Source: Brugia malayi (taxonomy: Eukaryota; Nematoda; Chromadorea; Rhabditida; Onchocercidae). From it: 64,000 nt of DNA. The stretch spans positions 4,502,001 to 4,566,000 of the forward strand of contig NW_025062478.1 in NCBI RefSeq assembly GCF_000002995.4, read 5' to 3'. The notes under the pieces are model-generated. The model did not search any database, was not told the origin of the DNA, and worked only from the letters and a program-made list of their open reading frames with translations. Positions within the stretch are counted from its first letter, which is position 1. Each line of letters opens with the position of its first letter. Both the position numbers and the translations under genes were made by a program. Below, piece by piece: positions 17,301 to 30,800 of the stretch.

Positions 17301-18382
17301 ATGGAACGTTTCTAGCAAAGATGAAAAACAACTTACGATTAGGTCGAATCCAAGTATATCCTTTTTGTATTCTATTTCTCTCTGATTGTTATTTATCGAT
17401 GGAAGGAAAAATACAGCCACGAAACAAGTGATATATATTACAAGAAATGCTCTGAACAAACCACTAAATCCCCAAAGTTTCAACAAGAATGAGCATAAGT
17501 AACCAATTGTGCCTGCAAAAATTTTAGATTAGAATTAAAATTGAAATTTTAAGAAAGTAGAACTTTCTCACCTCCAAATCCAATAACACCTTCTAAAACT
17601 GCAATAATTAATGATCGACATTTAGGCGGATATTTGCGTACAGAATCGGTAGCATAAGCAAAAAATGACGAAAAAATGGACATATAGCCACCAAAAGCTG
17701 CAAAAAGCGCCTCACTTCCAACTAACCAATACACGGAAAGCTGAAATAAAAATCGATAGATTAAACTACCAGAAAAATTTAATAGCTATAATTGATTGAT
17801 AGTCGTTGACTAAACCAACTTAGCAGTATTAAAAACTATTGAAATATCGAAGATTATTTCACATCACTCACCTCCATATAATACGATTGCACCACCAGTG
17901 AGATACCTTCAAGTACAAGTCCAGTAAATGGTATTAACAAAGCCGCTTTTCGAGATTTTGTATCACCTAGTCGTCCAATTAGAGCAGATGTAAGAAATCC
18001 AAGTGAACAAATCGCAATACTACTACAGAAATCTTTTTTTTTTTCTTTAAATTATTGCAAAGTTTCCTAAGTAATAAAAAGAAAATATTCAGTAGCTTAT
18101 AATCCCAAAAGCATTCAATTCATATGTCAAAAGAGCCTGCAAATATTTTGCTTTTTTTTTTAAATGTAAAATAGTCTAACTTTATTGACTTAATAATACT
18201 TTGTTTAATAAAACAAATAATAAAATCATACATATTTCTATGAAAAGAATTAAAAAGGAAGAAAAAATGGACCTTAACAAGACTATCCAATTCGCTATTG
18301 CTTGCAATTCTGAATTAGATGAAATCTCAGGGTGTGAACAGTTTGCATCAACACCTATTCGATCACCATACTGCAAACATAC
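14306..18382 (-). CDS. SLC46-family MFS transporter, 5' end missing
   Basis: Nine phase-compatible exons on the minus strand (18382-18273, 18022-17872, 17740-17572, 17512-17337, 16033-15948, 15611-15506, 15394-15295, 14892-14809, 14463-14306) encode 379 residues of a multi-pass membrane protein. The cytoplasmic loop after the second or third span reads GRLGDTKSRKAAL, the MFS signature; later segments KFRFNWDAGLYG and RAMSANIVPVNNHG match the SLC46 pattern (folate/haem transporter family, proton-coupled in its known members). Substrate is not predictable. About 70 residues with the first membrane span and the start codon are not found. A small ATG exon just upstream (18495-18466 region) does not join in phase. 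Exon 5 uses a GTAGTA donor because the nearer GTCGGT donor gives a stop. Exon 6 could start six bases later. Confidence 0.88.
17245..17311 (-). pseudogene. Relic duplicate of the 3' part of transporter exon 3
   Basis: Inside intron 4 a 67-base stretch is bounded by CTAG and GTGA and encodes PKCRLPIIVILEGVIAFKG. This matches PKCRSLIIAVLEGVIGFGG, the end of exon 3. Entry phase 0 and exit phase 1 equal those of exon 3. Including it between exons 4 and 5 would break the frame, so it is most likely a decayed duplicated exon. Confidence 0.7.
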
Positions 18383-20063
18383 CTGAAAATGATGCAATGA
18401 AAGTGTAATAATAAAAAGAAATGATCTGAAAATGAAATTTTATTTCACAGGCCTTTACCTTCTATGTAACGAACTAATTGCCATAAACTGGATAAAAATT
18501 ATTGTTTATTTCTAATGTATATGATTGAGAGAAAATCGATCAAAAGGATGTGATATATTAGAAGATTGTCTAAAAATGGCAAGTGATAATAACTAATTAA
18601 TGAACCATTCCGTTTCTATCTAGGTTTTCGTTGTCACGTTTGTCACGTCAAATCATGATACGATCTTGAAATTTAGTGTGATCAAAAATATCTCAGATTT
18701 ATTTATCCTCAAATACAACCTTCATGACAATATAACCTTGAAGAACTGTCGTCACCTTTAAGAACGAATTTAGTAATAATTTATCGAGTGTGTCAATTTC
18801 AGTGAATTGTCTTTGTTTATTTTTCTTATAATTTCGAAATGCATGAGAAGAACCAAATATATTTCATAGAAATTGACCACACTGGACAAACTATTACTAA
18901 ATTAACGCTCACATTTTATTTGAAAAACAGTTGCTATTATTCAACAAATATCATTAAAATAATTCAGTTAAGTTGTTTTCTTTCTTTCTTTCTGGATGAT
19001 AAAATCAATCAAGAAAAGGTGAAAAAAGTAACCTTTTGATAGATAAGTGATTGAAAAATTGGGTGGAACATAAAACATGTGATAGAATAAAGGCATAATG
19101 GTACACTAATCCGAATAGTTTTTAGAAATAAAAATTTAGCACCATACACTTCGGACTCAGTAATTCCTGTTTCCATTTCCCGTGTAGTATTCTCCAGCGT
19201 ACGTTAAGAATTTTTGAAAAAAAAAAAAGACTAAAAATTCAAACATAAATGTTGATGAGATCTATCCAAAACTAAAACCGCTCAATAGCAAATAACGATC
19301 GATCGTAAATAAAGGAATGACTGATGACCTTTGGTCTTTGTCACATAGGATGTTTGTTTATTTGTAGCTATGGTAAAGGAGTGAATGAGAATTTTATGCG
19401 AAAGATTTAAATAATTTGTAAAAAGAAATAAATTTCTTCTGAAAATTATAAAATTACTTATTCAAAAAAAAAGAAAACTAAAAAATATTAAGAATGTATT
19501 TTCCTTGTTTGGCGCAAAAGGCATTCGTTACATCGTTTAGTGAAGTAAAAAAAAAAAAAGAAGCAATTCTTTTTTCTTACGCAAACGCTATTTTCACACT
19601 TTTTTTCTTTGTATATCTATAGGAATGATAAATATATTTATGTTGAAATGTTTTTCTTTCTTTTTTTTTTTTTTTTGTAAATAAAAATATTTGGAATGAA
19701 TTATTCATCTTAAACAAATTAGCAACAGTTAAAGTAGAAGTGTATGGCGTTATTAGCAAAGAATAGGAATGAATATAAAATGTTTCTTTAAGCTAATTGT
19801 AATGAGAAAAGACAAATTAATTATATTGCTTTATGCTTCATTAATTCTTCCATAATAATATTCCAATATTCCATAGATCACTCCAATTTCACTACAATTT
19901 ATTTTTACACAATTTTTCTTATACAATTATTAATTTTCAATTCAAAACTTTTATTTGTATAAATTTCTTTTTGCTTTCTTCTGGCGCAATGACTTCTTTT
20001 GACTTTTGGATTTTTATTTTGTAACATCTGATCGTAATTTAAACAAACAAAGAGCATATTAAA

Positions 20064-20142
20064 ATGATAACCGAAACAGATAATAGCAATTCAATAGAAA
20101 TACCAATATTTGGGAGTTACAACGATGAAATCAGTCGTACAG
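20064..20142 (+). CDS. Candidate first coding exon, unknown gene
   Basis: The frame opens MITETDNSNSIEIPIFGSYN and ends in phase 1 at a GTTAAG donor. It looks like the hydrophilic extracellular start of a membrane receptor, but the next exon was not found: joining it directly to the stretch at 20805 gives a stop. It may be chance or part of a decayed gene. Confidence 0.2.
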
Positions 20143-20804
20143 GTTAAGTAAAATATCATGTAGCGACCGTTCTATTACTGATAATTTTTATGAGTCATCA
20201 AAGAATGACCAATCAATAAGATATTTTATGGGCAGTCAATTTGTTGATCTAAATTTTAAACATTTCTTCTATTTTACATTGCGTAATTAAAAAATAAATG
20301 AAGTTTACACAAAACAGACTTCAAATGCATTGAGAAAATCAAATAGTTATAAAATTACAGAATATCTATTAAATGAAGTATCTATAAAATGAAATTAATC
20401 GTACATTCTTTCTGCTCAAAACTTTCATATGACAAGAGACAAACGAGTCTTTTGCAATACATTAAATTTAGATTTGTTTTGCTTCACAATATCATGATCT
20501 ATGAAATTATCCGCAGTAATCATCATTATTTTCTCCTCCTCCAATTTCAAACTATTATTTCTTTACTTTTTGTATGCATATAAATTTTTGATTAATGCAA
20601 TAATTTTCTTAACTGAAACTTTTAAGTTAAAAAATAGATGAATTTTAAATGGAATAACATATGTTGATAAATAGCTTGTATTGCGTTAGCCGAGATAGAT
20701 CTCTTCTACTGTCTTATGTCTTTATTCATTTTAAAAAACAGCCAAAATTTCATTCATAAACTTAATTTTAAGTGATTCGTATTTGTTTCTTCTTTTTTTT
20801 CACA

Positions 20805-21055
20805 AGTCTATCCAAGCTCACACTAAGTTATCTATTAGATCAGAGAAAAAAGCGCAAAATGTAACAGCAAAATTAACTGAAAAAGTAGATTCACAAGAAA
20901 GTCTTCAAATGACTTTTGTTATTTGCATAATAACCAATTGCATTTCAGTAACATTTACTTTAATACTTCCAAATATTGCACATATATTAAATTTTTTATC
21001 AGATGCTATCCTTAGACCAATATTAGCGAGTGAATTGAATAAATCACCGCTTTGA
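20805..21055 (+). pseudogene. Possible receptor fragment (charged loop plus one membrane span)
   Basis: The open frame has a charged stretch (RSEKKAQNVTAKLTEKV), then a hydrophobic span (MTFVICIITNCISVTFTLIL), then PNIAHILNF and a stop at 21053-21055. This resembles the third intracellular loop and sixth helix of a seven-helix receptor, but no seventh helix follows and no upstream helices are evident. It is either a fragment of a decayed receptor gene or a chance open frame. The antisense frame over 20905-21099 is also open, which weakens the call. Confidence 0.2.
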
Positions 21056-24000
21056 TGTATAACAGTCACATGTTCACTGGTCGATAATCCTGAATGCATT
21101 TCAATTTTTTTTTTTCATTCCATTTCAGTTTGCTTAATTATTTTTGTAATTTACTTATCTTTTCATTCCTTAAATTTGCGTATAAAGTATAAAGTTTAAA
21201 TGATGTTATCCTTTTCAAAACTATCATAATTATAACATTTATAATTGTAGCCTATGATTATCACAATTACATCATCAAATAATTATTGGCTATTGCAATT
21301 ATACTAGATTAAAATGTTAAAAAATCTTTATTTTGATCATCTTTCGCATTTCTAGACTATCACTTAATCTTCAATTTTTACCGTTAATCGTCGATGGTGC
21401 AGAATGTTGCTTTTCAGACAAAAGAACATTGATTTATTTGTAACAGAAAAAAAAAGGAAAAGGAAAAGCATATATTTAAAAAAAAATAAAACCCAAAATT
21501 GGTTTATTTGATAGTACAAATAAATGCTTAATGCTCCCATTTTACTTTTTCCTTTTCATTCATGTTGACCTTTTGCTTCTTATCTGAAATTAAGAAATTT
21601 TTTGTTCTTGCATTCACAAATTGTTACCATAGCATGATAGGAATTTTTTGTTGTAATTAATTCGTGCAATTGTAAATATAAATGTGAAAATGGCGATAAA
21701 TTAGAAAATTGAAATAAATTAAAAGATATTCATAGCAGAAAAAGGAAAAAAAACTCCAAAATTTCCACCATTATCTCAAACAATTTTCTAAATTTTTAAG
21801 TATTTGTAATCTTACATATTTCTCAAGATAAAGAAAAATTTTTAAAAAAAAGGGTGTTCCACATTTTTGATTTAATAATTTCACGATTAGCGGTATTATT
21901 AGCAGTGTAATTGATCTATCCAGTAGTTATGCAATACATTAGTAAAGTACCACCTGTCCTCAATGAAGAAAAGCATGAACGATTGGCAAATGTTATCTTC
22001 ACCTATAAAATTTGTTCAATCATTTCGAAATTTCTTCAGTCCGCTTATAAAAAAACCACTAACATCTATTTAACATATAATTTTTGCGATGAATACAAAT
22101 AAGTGTAATTTTTCCTGGTTGTAAAACTTCTGTTTTTCATTTTTTGTTGTAATGGAAGTAGAACAATTTTCAAATAAAATATAAACAAAAGAAAAAGCAT
22201 TTAGTTAGAAATATACACAGCTTGTAGTTATCATAAGCTGAAAGTTATTAGTGATAATTTCTAAGCATTATGGAAATCGTTCACCAATATTTGATTCAAT
22301 TTTGACTTATCATTGATTGAAAACTAGCTTAAAAGAGAGGAAAATAAATAAATAGTGCATAAGTTCTAAAATTACTTATTTAAAAGAAGTTAAAATAAGG
22401 TCTATGTGCAACAAATAAGCAAAAATAAACAATATTGGTAATGTTATTAATATTGCATAGTACTAAAAAGTTATAAGATGGATGGCATAAATTCTGATAA
22501 AAATTGATAGTGAGATAATTACTGAAACAGAATTAATTGATCTAGTAACAACCCATAACGTTTGCTAACCTATTAACTTATATTATAAACAACATAATTG
22601 ATCATCTGCTGCAATGACGTATTATAAATGATCTATCTAACGTGGTCACTGCATCACTAATAATATAAATGATCAGTCTGGACTTAGGTCCAAGCTTAAG
22701 CCTAAGCTCAAATCCAAACTTCAGTTTAAGTCTAGGGACAATCTGAACTCTCATCAGATTAATATGTTAATGTAGAGACCTATGGACACGATACCAATGA
22801 TCTATACGGTAGCATGACGACCGTACTGTGGCTAATGACATTAGTGATCTGTTAAGTACAATCACAATATTACTGAAGATCAGTAATGAATGATTTTAAG
22901 AATTCTGATAAATCTTTTACATAATATTAATAACCAAATAATTAAGATGATATGGTTATTTAATCTGAAAAGAATTGCACAGGTAAGGGAGCGTAACTGT
23001 CAACGGACCATCAATCGGGAAGAATTTTTTCGTTGGTCGAACTCATTAGAACTTTTGGAATCCCAATACTCCTTTAAAACCTAAACTAATATTAAGCAAA
23101 AAAAAAAGTCACTAAACTCTAACTAACAATTGTAAATTAAGCACAAAGAAAACAGAATGCGAAAATTAAGGAAAGGAAGCTTTTATGAATTGAGTATAAT
23201 AAATTATGATATTAAAATGACTTTGAATGAGTCATAGAGTGCAAATGCTGTTGTAGTGAATAAAATTATTCAGTGCGTTGTTTTACGAAAGAATTTGCTT
23301 GGGAGTAAGAAGTTAACTCAATAAGCAACATCAATCATAATGAAAATTTGATGCTATAAATTTCGGAAAAATATTATAGGGAAAGGAAACGGATGATATA
23401 CTGAAAATTAAACAATCGGAATGCGCAATTCTCTCAAAAGGCAGAAATGAATTAATGAATGAAAAGAAAAAGAAAAAACTTTGAGAGTTTGAAGGAACAG
23501 AAAGGATCAATCAGAAATGAAAATAGCATATAAATGATTTATTAATTCTTTGTTTCCTCTACAAATTTACGAATTAGAAAAAAAAAAAGCGGCAATTGAG
23601 ACTATATGGGAATGAATAGATATTATTGATGGTAAAAGGAAAGCCCGGGAAATAATCGTTTTTTCTATTTCTAACTTTGTCTAAGGAATGTTTTTTTAAT
23701 TTCTCTGGTTTTCATATTGTTAATCAATATGCAATAGTTCATTTCATTTATTATTATTATTACAAAGTCACAAATTAACCTCAAAAAGAAATCCTAAGTT
23801 TCAAAAATTTCAAAAATTAACTTAGAAATAGATTTAAATAAATTTATGTTGTTTTGGAAAGGAAGAAACAATACTATCACTTTTATCTTTTTTCTTTGCT
23901 CTTTGTTTGTTTGTTTCCTGTCGAATAAAGAAATCTAATCGGTTTATTTGGTCATTTTATTACTTTAGCAAACTGACAGTTTAACTTATCAAAATACAAG

Positions 24001-24827
24001 TAAATTAGTAGAGCAAAGTTGGAATAATGATAATAAATGTAGAGAGATTGAGCAAAGATCTGCTAATATTGAAAGGAAGAAATGAAACGAAGAAGAATTG
24101 GTATGTTAGACAACTTTTACCACACTCGAATCCGAGATTCATTCCAGCAGCGCCCGAACTAACTACTACAATTCATCCCTCCTTCGTTTCATTATCACTT
24201 GTGCAGGACGATGTGTTGCACAGTGTAGTTGGTGAGGATGTGGCTGGCCACTAAAATAGATGGACTCTCGGTGGAGGGTCGGTCGAGTTACCACAGTGCG
24301 TTGAGGAGTTGAAGTTATTTTGGTTCCTTTTGAATTAATAAATAATTCTTGTAGTAGTAAGTAATTTTTATGCCTGTGAGCATGAATAAACTGTTGTTAT
24401 TTACTTAAGTATTGCCTCATTCTTTTAATACTTAACTTATAAGGTTAAAGCTTAAATCTCTATTTAACCAAATAATTATTTAAGATATGCTTGTATATTT
24501 CGCACTATTAAGTTTTTTTCAAGCAGCTTTGAAATTTAGTAAATTTCAAAGAAACCAAGAAGAGCAACAGGATGATTGATTATTGCTTATCAGAAAAGTT
24601 GCGCAGTTGGATTTCTAATGTAATGATAATGTTCTTAGTTATTTGAAATAGAAAAGCGAGTTAATATTTGGGTTGTAAGATGTTCATTACAGAGTCAAGC
24701 AGGATTATTTCTGCTTTACAATGGAACCTGGTTTTTTCGTTAAATATATTCGAATCGGTTTCTGAAATACAACATTTCAGGTCATCTTGATATATCCACC
24801 TTTGAAAATTTTAAGAAATGTACATCA

Positions 24828-27800
24828 ATGTCTAATCCGGGACATTCCGAGTCGCTTTGTGATGGTGCTACATTCCAAGATGGCAACAACATCAATAGTA
24901 GCGATGGTGGTAGAATTTCCTCCCAAAACACGTCATTTAATATCGCCTCATCTAAAGTAGAGTTTGTAAAATTTTTCTTTTCTTGTAAATGTTTAGCTTA
25001 AGTATGGTGTGGGTTACTGAGGTGCAGTGAAGTTAAGAAAATACGAGACATGGACTAAATAGAAAACTCACCAAACATTACAGGATTACATTATAGTCAC
25101 TGCTATAATCGAATTTTTATTTGCAGTTATTGAGGTTTGATAGATGACAGTAACAATGCTTATTTTTTCTTTGTAATAGTCAGACTATTATCTGATTTCA
25201 ACTCTTGAAATCAGACCACTTTAATTTTTGTTTTTTCCCTAATACGACTTTTTTTGCAAAGAGAATGAATAATGAACTGATAATATAAAATTAATTTGGT
25301 CACTTTATTTTGTCCATAGATCGGTTTTTTACATATATTATTTTATTATAATAGTTAAAAGACTGATGTTTTAACTTCGCTCATTGATTAATCATGTCAT
25401 TCTTTAGTTTAGCGAAGGTCGTAATTTGCTGAAAGTCCTATCAATTTGGTTATTTTGGTATATGCATGGATGGAAGTCTCTACGGTTTAAAAATATAACT
25501 TCAAAATAAAAGAATAAAATGATTCAAATCATATTTGTGGCCACTTATGTGTCTAATTTATTACTGAAGTTGACTGATTCTTTAGTACAATTTTCCTCAC
25601 ATATATATATAATTACATATATATATATATGTAATATTCACTTCAGCATGACCATGGGAATAGGCAACGATCAGCTTCTGATGCATGGAGTCATTACAGC
25701 GATCGGAAAGCACACGATGTCGGTTTTTCTTTTTGATTTTTTAAACTAAAGTTCTTTGTTCTTTTTACTCCTCTTGTTAGGTTTATTCGCAGTATTACGA
25801 GATTTCTAAAGCATTACAAGCCGAATTTCTTTCACATGTTTTTTATTTTCTAACTAAAAGCAGTATGTTTCTGAAGTATATTAAAACAGCTATTAAAAAA
25901 GGTGGTAAATAACATTTTATTGCATCGTTTGAGATATTTTTTTCATTCAAGCAAGTTGCTCCTCATCCTGTCATGGACATTACTTAACTTATGAAGTGGA
26001 ACTACTTCTTTTATCCAATAAATTGGTATAGTTTATGAGATGAACGTGAATGTTTGCTGTGAAGTTGACATCTGTTTGATTCATCTTTGAAAGTTTTTAG
26101 GCCCTGTTGAAATGTCCTAGGGATCATCATTATCAGAAACGTAAATCTTCGCTGTTCAATGATTCGTTTAGGGAGAAGAAACCGGCATTAAGGTAAGCAA
26201 AGGATTTTTTAACATAATTTCTAACTTGTTTGTAAGTTATTTTCTTTATTTTGACGTCCTTTTAGATTGTGATTCATTAGACACTTCTGTATTGATGAAG
26301 CCAAATCTTGAAAAAGTATGGACTAGTTAGTCTGGATGACTCTGTTAAGTTTTTTAGTGGAAAATACAATCATGCTTTACCGTTTCTGTTCATTGCTTTA
26401 CGATAATGTGAAAACTTTTTTGTTCTCCAAATATCGTTGTATATTCCATTGTGCATGTTGGTCATTGTAATTCTGAGCTTATGAAGTTGATTCAGTTTGT
26501 TGCAGTTCCATTGGAAATTGCCACAGTTTCTACATAATAGCTTCTAAGATATACATTAACTAAAAAATTCTAAAAAAGTGCTATCTTTATTATGTAGAAT
26601 AATTCTTAGAAAATCCAACAAAAACATTCCAGGGTGATATATGAAAATGTATTAAGTGGTTTGTAAGTAAGTTGAAATAAGTCTCCAGCGCTAGAGTCGT
26701 ATCTTTACATTGAGCATTTCTTTCTAGCTATCGCTGCTTCCTTTGCTTATTTGCTGAACACTAGTTTCGAATATTGATGTCTAAAAATTCTAATGCTTGC
26801 TCTGTAACCTGTTTTTCTTCTTACTAGTGACAATGAACAAATATAATTTCATGTTTTGAAGGTGAAATATTCTTTTGCTATGAACAGGTAAATGTGTTTT
26901 GTTATCGAATGCTATCCGTGAGAAAGTAAGACCCTAATTTTGTTTATAAGATGATGAATATTCGCATTTGCTCAGAACTAGGTCTTCAGCAGAGTAGTAT
27001 TACGAAATAATTGTTTCACTGATACTCCAAAACCAAGCTTTGGTTTTGGCAAATTTTGTCTGAAAATTTCTTAATTATCTTCATTCATTTCAAGTCATTC
27101 AATGCACTGCATTGGTTATGTACAGAATAGCAAATTAAAGAGATAAGATTGCTAGTGAGTTAGTGATTTAAGTCCTTTCTGCTGAAATATAAAGTATTTG
27201 CATAAAGTCTAAAATATGTCACGTGTTCTGTTTATGGCGTTTTATGAGATAAGCGGTTTTTTCTTAATTTTTTATAGATGTATTTTTTATCACATTTCAG
27301 TTAACTATGGCACAGTAATTAAACTTTATCTTCTTTGTTCATAAATAATTGGCACAAATTTCTATTTAACCACTATTTATTCAATTCCAGACACCATTTC
27401 TTTTTAAATATTATGCCCTATAAAGTCAACTTTTTTGACGTGATATAACTTGAGGTAATATGCCTTGCAAAATTTAGTTCTAAAGCACTATTTTTTTTTC
27501 CCTTTTTTGTGCAGTTTGGTTCAAAACTGGAAGTGCTGGAATTGATGAGAATCGGTTTAAAAAACTGTTTCACTGTAATTAATTGCGAATACAGATATTT
27601 TAGTTTTCCTTTAGTATTGTATGGGGATACTTCTCACTGTACCGTAGATCGTTAGGAAATCTTTTGATTCGTAGCAGAGTACTGAAAGGGCTTTGTAGTT
27701 TTGTTGAAATTGTATAATTGTTCTTATTGATATTTTTTAGATAATAATTGCATTATCAAAAGATAATATTTTGAATTCAAAAAGTTTTCATTGTTGGCCG

Positions 27801-30800
27801 TTCAGTTTTTCTTATAATTTATAATTTCGATTGGAATAATGTAACATTATATGAACATAAAAGACAAAAGTTGGAAAAGATGAGTCTTTCAGAATATTTT
27901 CTTGCAATTTTGAAATTTCATGAGGGATGTTTTTGCTGTGTATAAACTATAACAGGAATAATTCTCATTCGATATTTCTGTGAACATGAATCGGTATAGT
28001 ATTCCATTCTTATATAACTTGAATTTTTTTTTGAATAAAATTAAAATTTTAATGATTTTTTTTTTTTCAGCCGGATGATACAAGTGGACGACTGTGAATG
28101 CTCACAGAGTAACCGTTCGGAATCGTCCCATTCATGCATTACACCTCTTCAAGTTACTAAATTAGCTCAGTGTGAAAGTCTATTGCAAAAATGTAGTGCA
28201 TGTGAGCAAATAAGTAAGTAATTCTTTATATCTTTTTATTTGATTTTGTATTCCTAAAAGAGTACATCAGTCTTTGCAATGGTATGTCAGTTCTCCATTG
28301 AAGGACCATATACTGATTATCGTGATAATCCGGATCTAAACGGTTATTGTTTGGATTCTCCGGAATCACCAGGAGATGGGGATAATGATGAGGAAGATGA
28401 AATAGAAAATCACGAACAAAAAGAAGACCTTGAAAAGTCTGTTGAACCTGAACATCAAATTAATGAAAATGTGCTTACTTGGATCAAACAATTCAAGGTG
28501 AATTTCTACAGTCATATTGGTATTGTTATTAATTCTTGTCATTAATTATATTAATGTATAATTCTTAGAAAACACATGCGCAAACATAAGTTCTTGTTAA
28601 AAAGGAAGAGAGAAGAATGATAAATAGATCTTATAATTTCTTCAAAAAATGATTTGTTTGAAAATCTTATTCATGGTTATTTTCCATATTTTCGTGGATT
28701 TTTAGTAAGAAATTGCAGATGCTTTCTTCACTCAACCAAATGGATGCTCTCACCGATTTGGTTAGCGAATGTTCGTTGGATCACATTCGACATTTGCGTT
28801 CTGTGATTGAGCCTTTCTTTCAAAAAGACTTCATTAAAGAATTACCCAAAGAAGTAAGCTGAACGAAAGTTTCCCGATTTTTTTAATTTGATTTGGAATG
28901 TTCCATTTTTAACATTAAGTAGTTATGGTGATGAAAGAAGAAATTTCCTGTTATTTCCGATAGTAAACCTGTCATAGGCCATTCTGATGGTATGATGAAT
29001 TGATTTCCTCAAATATGTTACTTATTCTGCGCTTGTGAAATTGTTTTAGATTGCACTACATGTTATGTGTTTTTTATCTCCTGCTGATATTGCTCGCATA
29101 TCATTAACTTGTCGTTACTGGCGTAACTTAGCTGAAGATAATCGTTTATGGCGGAAGAAATGTGAGGAAGTGAATGTCACAACTATAGATGAGCCAAGGT
29201 AAATAGCAGTTAGAATTGGGATCAGTTCATGAATGCAATAAAAATAAGTCGACAAAAAAAAAAGATATTTTATGGATATTTTGTTTTGAAGAAAAAACCA
29301 GTTATAAAGGTTTAATTATTCATTTTTACAGTGATCGAAAAAGCGGTGCATGGGCTGAGACAGCTTCAACAAGTGGTATTGAAATTGTTGGATATCGTCC
29401 TGTTCCTAGCTATCGCCTTGCATTGTTTGCTGGTTATCATCCGCATTGGCTTCGGTAAGTTTCTCGAATGTACTATGGGATTCACTCTGTTCTTTATTAT
29501 GGATATTTTGGTTTTATTCCCATTGGAAACTTCTGGATGCCTATAATAATCAGCATGATTTGTAACTTTTAATGTATTCAGAAATTGAGAGAGGATATTT
29601 CAAAATTTTTGTGATAAATTATGGGTCCACGCTTGTTTCTGCTCAATAATTGAATTTTTTTTTATTTCATGAGCAATGATGTACAAAAATAAATGATTCA
29701 TGTAGAAAGCTGTTAGTGGAGCTAAAAATATTTTAAGTCTTTTTTTTTAAAAAAATTTTATTTTAACGTGGATCCCTAAAATTTTACATACTATTACGAA
29801 AAAAGAAATCTCTTGATCCGCATATTATTTGGATGATAAAGAATTTTTAGGTATTTTTCCGACACAGATGACTCACCAAAAAATGTTTGTTTAGCAAGGT
29901 AATTGTTACTTTGTTTCTCGCGATTATTAAACGATTTCGAACTGAAGGTTTTGGAAAAGCATTGACATTTGATTGGAGAAAAGTTTGAATTATTAATAAA
30001 GTAACTGTATTTTAAAATAGATCAAAATGGAAAGCACTTTATTTGCGACATCAGCGTATTTTGGCCAATTGGCGTTACCGTCCTCTTCGTGGGTCGTGTA
30101 TTTTAAAGGGGCATGATGAACACGTGATTACATGTTTGCAAATCCATGGGGATTTAATTGTAACTGGTTCGGATGATAATACATTAAAAATATGGTCAGC
30201 CAGTAAAGCAATAGTAAGTTGTTTAGACTATAATAAAATCGTTGTAAAATCTTTAAAACCATAAATATTTTACTTGTCAGATTAAACTTTCGAACCACAA
30301 AGGTGTCATTTTATTATTTCTGAATATTTGACTTGAGACTGCAACTGTAGATCACTGATGGAAGACTCGAAAGCAGTTAAAATTTCGAAATCTTACGTCA
30401 AGTTGTGTTTAACTAAATTCATATTTTTTAACAGTACTAACTGTTCGAATTTCAGTGTTTGCAAACATTAACGGGTCATACTGGTGGTGTTTGGTCATCT
30501 CAGATGTCGGAAGATGGTAAAACTGTCACAAGTGGTTCTACTGATCGGACAGTACGCGTATGGTGCGTTGAGACAGGACGATGTTTGCACTGTTTGCAAG
30601 GTCATACAAGTACGGTTCGTTGTATGACACTGAGGGAAGATAAGTAAGTCTTTATCATTAGAAATTCATATAACTTTTTAAAATTTACTTTCGTGATACT
30701 TTATTCATTTTACCTTGAAATATTTCAAAGGAAAAAAAAAAGTAAGCTAATCTAATATTTAAGACTTGTGACTGGATCTCGTGATACGTCAATACGTTTG

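Larger units (their letters stand above)
18383..24827. other. Gene-poor region between transporter and sel-10
   Basis: This stretch should hold the missing 5' exon of the transporter and the sel-10 promoter. It is rich in A and T with many homopolymer runs. Two weak coding candidates, at 20064-20142 and 20805-21055, are described separately. A more mixed-composition block lies at about 24110-24310, upstream of sel-10, and could be promoter or non-coding first exon. Nothing else is recognised. Confidence 0.45.

Noticed and set aside
18466..18497. Small ATG exon as the start of the SLC46-like gene
   Set aside because: It ends in phase 2 whereas the first found exon needs phase 0; joining gives a stop.
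24027..24254. 75-codon plus-strand frame upstream of sel-10
   Set aside because: It does not join the sel-10 exons in phase and has no family match; more likely promoter or untranslated sequence.
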